Shown in pieces: positions 6,501 to 14,200 of a stretch of DNA of 64,000 nucleotides (the stretch's first letter is position 1; every line of letters starts with the position of its first letter). Made by a program: the position numbers and the translations under genes. Origin of the DNA: Pseudomonas sp. VD-NE ins. Lineage in GTDB: Bacteria > Pseudomonadota > Gammaproteobacteria > Pseudomonadales > Pseudomonadaceae. Location of the stretch: positions 1,569,001-1,633,000 of the forward strand of contig NZ_CP134772.1 of assembly GCF_031882575.1 (NCBI RefSeq), written 5' to 3'. The notes beneath the pieces are model-generated. The model did not search any database, had not been told where the DNA came from, and saw nothing but the letters and a program-made list of their open reading frames with translations.

Positions 6501-8857
6501 TAGCTCAGATCGGCCAGATCATCGAAATCCGCGTGGTGCAACTTGCCGGCGACAGTCTGGGTGGCGACCACGAAGTCGTCGAGCGGGCTGCCGTAAGGGC
6601 GCATCGTGTCGACATCAAAGGAATACCATTGACCGCTCTTGAGCACGGCGGCACCTTCGACTGTGTCGTCGGCGACTTTGATCGCACCCGTTGCCGCAGC
6701 TTCATATTGTTTACTGATAGCCTTCAATACATCGTAACGGTCGGCGGCGCCCCTGAGCCGATTGATGGCTTTGCGACCTTTGGACAGAAGATAAAGGCCC
6801 CCGGAGCCCACGAGCCTGGCCAGATCACCCAAGCCACTGACGGGGTTGAGCGCGCCGATGGTGGCGACTCCGATGACATGAACGCTTTTCAACACTTTGG
6901 CGCCGGTGGAGAGAACCGTGCCGGCTATCTTGATCAGTTTTCCAGCGGTGGCGGCACCTGCGGTGAGAAAACCGAAAATATCCAGGGTGAGATCAAACAC
7001 CGCCTCGCCGTAGTTGCCCTTCTGAATATTGGCGATGGCTGACCTGAAGGGGATCAGGTTCAACAAGAATTCGCCGAGTGCCTTGGGCTGGTAGTATTCG
7101 TCCAAGGGGGTCTGGCCGCGAGCCAGGTCTTTTATTGCCGGGTCGTCGAGATCAAGGTGTTGCACAAATGCGTTGGCAATCGCATGGGATCGAGCGCTGT
7201 TGAAGCTATTGAGGAGCGAGTTGCTCACGGCGTGTTCAAGAGCCAGATCGGATGACGCATCCCGGGGCAACAGTGCCTGGGTCTTGAAATACTTGTTCGC
7301 CTCCCTGGATTCCTTCAGCTTCGCCCGGTACAAACCCGTCCGTTCAATCGTGTCTTTGTTGATGTCGATTTCGTACGCCTGGATATTGCCGTTCAGTTCG
7401 GTCTTGATCAGCAGTTCCGGTTCATTTGGGCAGGGCGTATGGTTAAAAAAACCATCTGTCACGAATGAGCTTTGCTGGAAAAAAGTTATTTTTCCGAATT
7501 CGAAGTTCTTTCTATCCTCCAATGGCAACTGCGAGATCAGGTGTCTGACCGTTGTATTGACGGCGGCCTTTTTATCCTCGATGGCACGGGTGAACTGGCG
7601 GTCGAAGGCCTCCCGGACGCCAAACGTCGGGTTGTTGTTCAAGGCCTCCACCTGGATGCGCGAATCCCGCGACACAAGCGGCCTCGGATTCGGTAAATCC
7701 ATCATGGCGTAGTCCAGCAGCGAATGGCTGCCACTGAACCCGTTTTGTTCGCTGTTCCCGCGATACACGTCAGTAGCGAGGGCTTTGACTTCGAAAAGCG
7801 CACCCAAATCTCCGAACCGTTCTATCAGCACCGCCAAGGCGATGTTTTTCCGCGTTGGTATTTCTTTGTCCAGTATTCCGGAGGCCGAAAGCCGATCATC
7901 GAGTTGTTGGTTGAATGCCGTCCTTACGCTGTCCAGTTGTTCAGCGGTGTAGGTGTCATCGTTTCTTTTCGTGATAATTCCGCTGGCGACCGCCCAATCG
8001 ATCAAGGCGGCTATCTGGGCATATTGGGTGAACGTTGGCTCAGCCAGCCGGGCTTTTTCGGCCTCACTCATGACTTCGGCGAATGTCATGTCGGGAATGT
8101 TTCCCGGTGCCTGAGCTTCGATGGTCAAAGCCGCAATGGTCAGATTGGCCCAAGCCTGGCTAGCGATTCTCACACTCTGGGGAATGTCTTTGATCAGAAA
8201 CTGCGGGGCCGACCTCGCCAGCAATAGGTGCGCCGCCACGGTTGCCAGCGCGGCACTGGTTCTGCCTTCACGGCTCAAGTGATCAGCCAGGCCATTCACG
8301 ACCACCGATGCGCGTTGCCCCCAATGCAGGTCACTGGTCAGATCGAAGCCTGCTACTTTGCGGCGATCGGGGGTGGCAATCGATTCAGGGTCCAGCTGCA
8401 GTGCAATCCCGGCCAGGAGGTAATCCGTCACGCTGCGATCGCTGTCGATGCCTTGCATCCTTTGTTGCAGCGCTTTGCCCATCAGTTGCCCCTGCGGAGA
8501 ATTGATCAGCGCTTCGAGTATCTGGACCGGATCATTGCCCACGTGCGTCGGGAGGGGCTGGCAATAACGCAGGAATTCCAGCACGCCGCCCCTGGTTTGC
8601 ATCACCAGCGGCTGGTCACCCAAATGGTGCGCATGATTCATCGTGATAAGGCGCAGGCGCCGTTGTTTGTCCGCATCCAGGGGAATCGGCCAGGACAATG
8701 CCCCTCCAGGATTACCCAGCGGTTGCCGGATGGCACTGGTGCCTGCATTTGACGAGTCGGTGTCGTCAGTTCCAGGCGCGGCATGATCGTCAGGGGAGAG
8801 CAGGTGATTCTGCGAAGGTGTGAGTACGAGGGTATTGCCCGTCATTAGACTGTCCAT
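3509..8857 (-). CDS. Large effector-like protein: N-terminal toxin-type region, nine HTH-like repeats, SET domain
   Basis: 1782 residues from the ATG at 8857 (MDSLMTGNTL), preceded by AAGGA at somewhat long spacing; an upstream in-frame ATG at 9115 would add an unlikely 86-residue extension. There is no signal peptide. Residues 1–596 are unassigned. Residues 597–690 hold hydrophobic segments (LLNLIPFRSAIANIQKGNYG onward) like those in large Pseudomonas toxin-like proteins. Residues 885–1490 contain nine units of about 49 residues in three ABC triplets, with consensus W-x-x-(L/M)…(L/I/M)T-x-x-(G)F-x-x-(Q/H)…YV-x-x-DG-x-L. A basic bipartite motif KRPAQDSLESPPAKRP lies at 1514–1529. Residues 1653–1765 form a SET domain: GTSVWAIRDIPKFEVLGPYA, NTMSLINTS and EELLVDYG. 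The usual NHSC motif is replaced by NTSQ, while the final DYG with its catalytic tyrosine is kept. Action on host chromatin is inference. It has no operon partner. Confidence 0.8.
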   Translation of the reverse strand: MDSLMTGNTLVLTPSQNHLLSPDDHAAPGTDDTDSSNAGTSAIRQPLGNPGGALSWPIPLDADKQRRLRLITMNHAHHLGDQPLVMQTRGGVLEFLRYCQPLPTHVGNDPVQILEALINSPQGQLMGKALQQRMQGIDSDRSVTDYLLAGIALQLDPESIATPDRRKVAGFDLTSDLHWGQRASVVVNGLADHLSREGRTSAALATVAAHLLLARSAPQFLIKDIPQSVRIASQAWANLTIAALTIEAQAPGNIPDMTFAEVMSEAEKARLAEPTFTQYAQIAALIDWAVASGIITKRNDDTYTAEQLDSVRTAFNQQLDDRLSASGILDKEIPTRKNIALAVLIERFGDLGALFEVKALATDVYRGNSEQNGFSGSHSLLDYAMMDLPNPRPLVSRDSRIQVEALNNNPTFGVREAFDRQFTRAIEDKKAAVNTTVRHLISQLPLEDRKNFEFGKITFFQQSSFVTDGFFNHTPCPNEPELLIKTELNGNIQAYEIDINKDTIERTGLYRAKLKESREANKYFKTQALLPRDASSDLALEHAVSNSLLNSFNSARSHAIANAFVQHLDLDDPAIKDLARGQTPLDEYYQPKALGEFLLNLIPFRSAIANIQKGNYGEAVFDLTLDIFGFLTAGAATAGKLIKIAGTVLSTGAKVLKSVHVIGVATIGALNPVSGLGDLARLVGSGGLYLLSKGRKAINRLRGAADRYDVLKAISKQYEAAATGAIKVADDTVEGAAVLKSGQWYSFDVDTMRPYGSPLDDFVVATQTVAGKLHHADFDDLADLSYRMFGHFSVPESTIAGLSPNSRGLYIAADGHVSHIRHTDSSGRTAVYEVRQVQRMQDGSMDAHVYHENRKTHLLLRNIEGDRWQRVGAPGGGDVEISALHLRIWKNLTPAQQQLITRKGFAQQYLLPRKTFEYYVNFDGTLSDAGKVVLERPVDTPFNVPNEAQILEWQGMTQAKRNKTTMAGFAGHHHLNTQTFRAFVRTDGSLAPKGEVLLHKAAGGTYNKITNDHLQQWNEIFRRPGNVMTATQFRDQHQLNPSLWQRYVKRDGSLKEATVERLNKAGKNTDQPVPTQQPDAQVIREIEVPGRILEGKTRKITAEDLRQWEKLLQAKQPELTRESFAFQHNLPKKTFEYYVKLDGQLSETGVRVRDRPTDQPFNRISETHVREWHHMPQIKRDTMTIQGFCGHHNIRLSNFGSYVGADGSLKPTGQSLLHRAAGGTYNKLTDEHLRQWDLLSRQSKDSRTEVADFVQQHAINPVSWQTYVKVDGTLRTKARQRIGSGARGTVLPDVAQQLPGQTSRVRTQRIVAKHLQDWKNLPQAERDRLTRRGFAQQNKLPWKTFEYYVKPDGELSATGVLVFKRPAVLPFNKPDEIHVSYWQNMSQPERDKITVEGFAGHYHLHSNTLYSYVRADGRPGPKGQPLIQKVEDLTYNVITDEHLRQWDSIFKLADNTVTAKDFMRQNGLDPRQWISYVDIDGTLKEPALLRIEGTGQSSRPRLEGRQPEPGTSQKRPAQDSLESPPAKRPAETPERAEEVPGPSSDILPVSIKVEPGITSLLRPHEIDNTLPILQDPKNWRISRTLSAETSFDKIAIANWNGLLDGLKGAERKRVAKQIKESIKDWLHSEGHHQSRFDKNLEVATAVDDGPPRGTSVWAIRDIPKFEVLGPYAGKLHESEQSLFQEMRTQGSRAVLTYLFGTRSGERSVSALHTGNTMSLINTSQLGDQPAWKSNNVITIAVGKNLTFYVALNDIKKGEELLVDYGLTYQPIPDIAIKPDPDS

Positions 8858-9190
8858 AGTCAAAGAGTCATCCTTGGGAAGGCGCGGGTTGGCGCTTCCA
8901 GCGTTCACGAGTGTAAAAACACTCCGTGAGCAAACTCCATAAACCAAGTATGAGACTTTGCGTACAGGCCTGATAAACGCAGCGTTCTCTGGTAAATCCA
9001 CGCAAATGAAAGCGGCGCTATTAGCGCCGCTTTTTTGTGCCCGTCGAAAAAGTCGTCCCGTTAGCCATCTCCTAGGGCATTCCCAGACGCTTCCTACAGT
9101 TTCATTCCATTGCATTTGTTAGCGTTTGTTCCTGCCGATCGAGGTGAGCAAAACTCAGTTCAATAGCGGCGAATAAAGGACGATGCCGCT
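8858..9190. other. Intergenic region between divergent SET-domain gene and glycosyltransferase operon
   Basis: No gene is seen here. The region holds an imperfect hairpin at 8906–8928 (CACGAGTGT / ACACTCCGTG) in the leader of the SET-domain gene, the second copy of the terminator repeat (8989–9044), and then about 145 bp with the promoter of the plus-strand operon. AAAGGA at 9176–9181 is the ribosome binding site for the ATG at 9191. Confidence 0.6.
8989..9044 (+). repeat. Direct repeat copy 2, including an intrinsic terminator
   Basis: This near copy of 3341–3396 contains CTGGTAA, CGCAAATGAAA, the hairpin GCGGCGCT-ATT-AGCGCCGC and TTTTTTGTGCCCG. No gene ends directly in front of it on the plus strand, so here the terminator is an orphan. 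That fits a duplication left by the insertion of the SET-domain gene. Confidence 0.85.
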
Positions 9191-10435
9191 ATGAAGCTTC
9201 TTGTGATTCACCAAAACTTTCCGGGCCAGTTCCGTCATGTGGTGCTGGCGGCAATTGACAGGCGTCATGAGGTTTTGGCGATAGGTCGGGATACGGCGCC
9301 GGGTATCGCAGAGGTGAAAATATATCGATACCGCGCTGCCAGCAGAGCATCGGGCGATATTCACCCCTATCTGACCCGTTACGAACAAGCGGTGACTGAT
9401 GGACAGAAAGTTTTTGAAATTCTGAGCAGGCTGAAACAGGCGGGTTATCGGCCAGATGTGATTCTCGCTCATCCCGGATGGGGGGAAACGCTCTTCGTCA
9501 AGGATGTCTATCCCGACACGCCGCTTATTCACTATTGCGAATTTTACTATCGAGCGCAGGGCGCGGATTCCGGGTTCGACCCTGAATTCCCGCGAGCCAC
9601 AAGGGAGTCATCAAGGCTGCGAGTGCTCAATTCGCTGCATCTTTTGAATCTCGAGCAATGTGACATTGCCATTGCACCCACGCGGTGGCAGCGCAGTCTG
9701 TTTCCGGCAGCTTATCAGTCGGCCATTCGGGTTATTCACGAGGGCGTCATTCAAAGTGCTTACCTGGCGAAAGCTGGGGCAGTCAGGTTGCCCAATGGAG
9801 TCGAGCTGAGAGCTGGGCAGCCGATCGTTACTTATGTCGCGAGGAATCTTGAGCCCTATCGCGGGTTTCATAGTTTTATGCGAGCGATCCCGCATATTCA
9901 GGCTGAGTATCCCGATGCGCAGATAGTCATAGTGGGCGGTGATGCCGTCAGTTATGGGTGTAAGCCGGTTGGCTATGCAAATTGGCGCAGCAGGATGGAG
10001 GCAGAGGTAAGTTTCGATCATTCCAACGTTCATTTCACAGGGAAGCTTCCTTATCAGACTTACCGGGCAGTTCTGGCATGTTCAAAGGTGCATGTTTATT
10101 TGACGTATCCGTTTGTTTTGTCGTGGTCGTTACTGGAGGCGATGGCGGCTGGGTGTGTGGTAGTAGCGTCAGATACGGCTCCGGTAAGGGAGGTGATCGT
10201 TGATGGCCACAATGGAATGCTGGTGGATTTCTTCGATCATCACGGTATCGCCAAACGTATTGCCAGGGTTCTTGATTGCGTTGATGAGTACGACTGCCTG
10301 CGCAGCGCCGCGAAGTTGACGGCGAGCAGATTTGATGTGAAGTACGGCACGAAACAGTACTTTGAGGTATTTGAAAACGCGACGTCCGGGCATCTGAAGA
10401 AACAGCCTGATCCTCAGTTTGACAGGGAGATTTGA
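9191..10435 (+). CDS. Glycosyltransferase family 4 (GT-B fold)
   Basis: 414 residues, starting MKLLVIHQNFPGQFRHVVLA, a Rossmann-type N-terminus of GT-B enzymes. The C-terminal half has the nucleotide-sugar binding pattern SWSLLEAMAAGCVVVASDTA followed by PVREVI and DGHNGMLVDF, typical of family 4 retaining glycosyltransferases. No signal peptide or membrane segment is present, so it acts in the cytoplasm. It is the first of three tightly packed genes; the next begins 1 bp after its stop. The acceptor is unknown. The context suggests the downstream membrane protein or RTX protein, or a surface glycan made with them, which is inference. Confidence 0.85.
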   Translation: MKLLVIHQNFPGQFRHVVLAAIDRRHEVLAIGRDTAPGIAEVKIYRYRAASRASGDIHPYLTRYEQAVTDGQKVFEILSRLKQAGYRPDVILAHPGWGETLFVKDVYPDTPLIHYCEFYYRAQGADSGFDPEFPRATRESSRLRVLNSLHLLNLEQCDIAIAPTRWQRSLFPAAYQSAIRVIHEGVIQSAYLAKAGAVRLPNGVELRAGQPIVTYVARNLEPYRGFHSFMRAIPHIQAEYPDAQIVIVGGDAVSYGCKPVGYANWRSRMEAEVSFDHSNVHFTGKLPYQTYRAVLACSKVHVYLTYPFVLSWSLLEAMAAGCVVVASDTAPVREVIVDGHNGMLVDFFDHHGIAKRIARVLDCVDEYDCLRSAAKLTASRFDVKYGTKQYFEVFENATSGHLKKQPDPQFDREI

Positions 10436-10436
10436 A

Positions 10437-11291
10437 ATGCTCCGGATGTCGCGTAAGCAAACGGTTAAATGGTTTAAGAAGTTGTTGAAATACGGCGTGG
10501 TTATTTATGTCTGTTATTGCGTGGTGGATTTTTATATCCGTGAAGAAGAAGTCGCCGAGGCGATGGCAATCTATTACGCGGATCAGGAGGCCTGTCAAAA
10601 GAAGCTGGCGAGCATGAAGCAGGTGCCCATACTGGGCGGCAGCTATGTGGATAAGACTCTGGTGCCGGAGTTTTATGTTGGCATGCCTGAATTGTCGAAT
10701 AAGAAAGCGTGCCTTGCCAATACGCTCAAGGGGCATTTCTGGTGGACCGGGACGGGCTTGCGCCGGTACCAGGATCAGAGCCTGAAGTCGATTCCTGAAA
10801 GTTGGCGTCTTTATAAATTGACCGCCGGGCTTTATACAAGGAAAGAAACTACCGAGCCCCATGAACGGGGTTATCGGCATGTCAACTGGCCGGACGAGTT
10901 GATTGTGAAGTTGAAAAATTATCCTGGGTTGGAGCTTTGGCTTAATGCGCCTCCGCCGCATTTCAAGAATGAGGCTTCCGTTAGAACGTTCGTCATCACT
11001 GGTTGGCCGCGGCGTGATGGCACGCCTCGGTTGATAGACTGCGACGGTTTGATTCGCCCGGCTTCCGAGGAACAACTGACTGACGAGAAAATGGCAAAGT
11101 TCAGCAGAGCCGAATTGGAGGCTTTGAATTTCGGAAAGTTAAATTTTTTCTGCACCGTGAATCTGGATAGCTTTGACTTTGCTGGGGGGCACGGTAGCGT
11201 GAGTCTCGGTCTATCGTCATTACGCGAAGCACCTGAGATGCTCAAGTTTCTCAGTGCTTATCTTTCACACTCTGTTATTACAAGGAAGTAA
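10437..11291 (+). CDS. Membrane-anchored protein of unknown function
   Basis: 284 residues. The ATG at 10437 lies 1 bp after the glycosyltransferase stop, with AGGGAG about ten bases upstream inside that gene; an earlier in-frame ATG at 10419 is possible but lacks a site. A short basic N-terminus (KQTVKWFKKLLKYG) precedes a single membrane segment, VVIYVCYCVVDFYI, so the remaining 245 residues should lie in the periplasm. No known domain was recognised. The end of the gene is 2 bp from the RTX gene. A role in handling or displaying the RTX protein is possible from position only. Confidence 0.8.
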   Translation: MLRMSRKQTVKWFKKLLKYGVVIYVCYCVVDFYIREEEVAEAMAIYYADQEACQKKLASMKQVPILGGSYVDKTLVPEFYVGMPELSNKKACLANTLKGHFWWTGTGLRRYQDQSLKSIPESWRLYKLTAGLYTRKETTEPHERGYRHVNWPDELIVKLKNYPGLELWLNAPPPHFKNEASVRTFVITGWPRRDGTPRLIDCDGLIRPASEEQLTDEKMAKFSRAELEALNFGKLNFFCTVNLDSFDFAGGHGSVSLGLSSLREAPEMLKFLSAYLSHSVITRK

Positions 11292-11293
11292 CG

Positions 11294-14200
11294 ATGAGTT
11301 ATGTTTTTAGCGATATTGAAAAAACCGAAATATTTAATGCTGCGAATATTTGTAAAGGTATAAGTCTGCGCTCAGAAAAAATTCGGTACGATGCGCTGAA
11401 ATTAGTTGGGGCTAGCTGCGCTCCCCTGTATCAAAAGCTATTCGATATTATTGGTGGAAGAATTTCTGAAGTTTTCGCCGTCAATGAGGAGTCTGGAAAA
11501 GTTCTTGAAAGCGCCAGGCTCTGGCTTGCCGTGGCCATTGATGCCAACGGTGGAAACGGTGCCTACTCCGCCCTGATTCGCGGTTATACCTCGCGGCAAG
11601 GTGAACTGAGACTGAATAAAATCTTCAGTGGAGACCTGATGCAGCTGTCATCGAATCAGGTCGCCGCCAATTTCATCAATACCTTGATCGACGGATCCCT
11701 CGCCGGTCGACTGGCACCCTGGACGGTTCCGTCCATCAGCCAGATTGCAGAGATTGATGCCAGTGCGATCGGCAAGGCACTGTTTAGTGAGGCTTGCGGA
11801 GAGAAGGATACAACCGTGAGCCATAACGCCGGCTGGTCCGGGACAGTCGGATTCAGCCTGTTGGGTGGAGCACCGCCCTATGAAACCTGGAGATTGATCA
11901 CCGCTGGTGATTCGCAAGGGGAAGATGGCGGCCCGCCGACTCAAGCAAAAGCCAACAGGCTCGATGACTACAAAAATATTCTGTTCGCCATCGATTCATA
12001 CAGTGTCGGCCTGCGAGCGGCGATCAGTAATTTCGGCGTCAACCCACTGCAAAGTCTGCTTTCCGTCGTGCCAGAGCAAATCAATATCGCGCTCGCCAGT
12101 GGCAGCCTCAATCCGCTGATTCAGCATGTCGTTCAAGGCACGCCGGTTTCCGTCGTGGTCGACCTGATATTGCGCTATGGCCAGAATGAATTCCTCGACA
12201 TGTTCAAGCGCACCTACGACGGCGATTCAGCAGCGTCACCTACCACCGATGAAACCTTCGCCACCAACGCCTACGTATTCTTCTCGGCATTTTCACCCGA
12301 GCAGTCCCAAAGCATCGTCACCCGATCAATAGGTGAATACGGAAACGCGGATTCATGGGCAAAACTGGCTGGGGAGTCGACCCCCGTCGGCCTGTCGTTG
12401 CGCAATTCCCTGAAGCAGCTCAGTGAAATCGTCATTGAACGCGATGACGGTTATCCCGGACGCGGACTGGAGCTCTACGATCCGCTGACCGGCGAAGGTT
12501 TCATCACCGCGCAATGGCTCGCCGATCGTGCGCAAATGTTGGCCCGGTTGATTGCCCGAACCCAGGGCTCGTTTGGAGAACAATCGCTGCAGAAGTTTTC
12601 CTACTCCGATCTCGCCTCAGCCAAACAGGTGCCGATGACCACCGGTGTGTTGAACCCGCTGGTCATGTTCGGTGATGACGGCACGCGGTCTTTCGCGGGC
12701 GGTGCGAACACTGATCATCTGTATGGCGGCGCGGGCAATGACACGATCAACGGCCTGGCAGGTCACGATGTCATCGAGGGTGGACGCGGCAACGACTTGC
12801 TTGCCGGAGGCGACGGCAATGATGCGCTGTACGCAATGGCCGGTGATGATGTTTTGCTCGGAGGAAAGGGCAACGACACTTTGATCGGTGGCGCAGGCAG
12901 CGACCGCTATGAGTTTTCCAGCGGTGATGGCATCGATGAGATCTTCGACGCCAACGCCAATGGGCAGCTATGGATCAACGGCGCGCCGATTCCTTCACTC
13001 AAACGCCGCGCCCCTTTGAGCGATGTCTGGTCGACCGAGGATCAGGCCATTACCCTGACTCTCATCGAAGAACTCAGCGAACCCACGCTCAACATCAAAT
13101 ATGGCCTGAACGATCTCGTCGTTATCAAGAACTTCCGCCCCGGGATGCTGGGTATCCGACTTCCTGAACACCAAGACCCTACGGTCTCTGCTCCCGACCT
13201 GGTTCTCGAGGGCGACTGGAAAGCGAAAGATATCGACCCCAATGTTCCCGGGGATCAGTTCTCATACGATGAGCTGGGCAACGCCTTGCTATTGGCCAAC
13301 GTAAAACAGAGAAACAAGGCCGATGTGCTGTACGGCTCTGCCAAGGACGACGTCATTCTCGGACTTGGCGGTTCTGATCGATTATTCGGCAAGGCCGGAA
13401 ACGATCAGTTGTTTGGGGATAAACAGACGACGCTCGAAAAGGCCATGGCCGCTGGCGACGTTAAAGGGAAAACAGCTCGAGGTGATTGGCTTGATGGAGG
13501 GGCAGGCCACGATTTGCTCATCGGTACGGCATCCCAGGACGTGCTTCTGGGCGGTAACGATCGGGATACGCTGATTGGAGGTGCGGGAGATGACGTTTTA
13601 TCAGGGGATGAAACGACCGGCGCGTTGGAGCAGAAATGGGGATTCACACGCGTCAAAGTTCTTATAGACGGTGGTGTCACCAGTCACCGAACTGTCTTTT
13701 CTAAGGCCTCCTTCAATAGTTCGACGCAGGGCGATAACGATGTTCTCTACGGTCAGGGCGGTCGCGATGTTCTCAATGGCGGATGGGGTGAGGATCTGCT
13801 TGATGGCGGAACTGAAGATGATCTTCTTTGGGGGGATGGCGGGAATGACACGCTGGCTGGAGGAAGCGGTAACGACACAATGATGGGAGACAACCTCGAT
13901 TGGGGCGGTGGACTGCAAAGCAAACACCATGGCAACGATGTATTGGACGGTGGCAGTGGCGATGATTGGCTCGCTGGTAACGGTGGAGCCGATGCGATGT
14001 ATGGTGGCTCTGGCAATGACACTCTCCACGGGGATGACGATGTACTGAACGGCGTTGCCGGTGACGCCGCCCACTTTTTTGGAAATGACCTGCTGGACGG
14101 TGGTGCGGGAGACGACACACTTTTGGGGGGCGGGGCGGATGATCTGCTGTTCGGAGGTGAAGGTAACGACGCGCTGGCCGGGGACAATGCTGAGCATCCG

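Noticed and set aside
8858..9115. The 86-codon N-terminal extension of the SET-domain gene
   Set aside because: It would run through the duplicated terminator segment, and its translation has no conserved character; MDSLMTGNTL at 8857 is the more plausible start.
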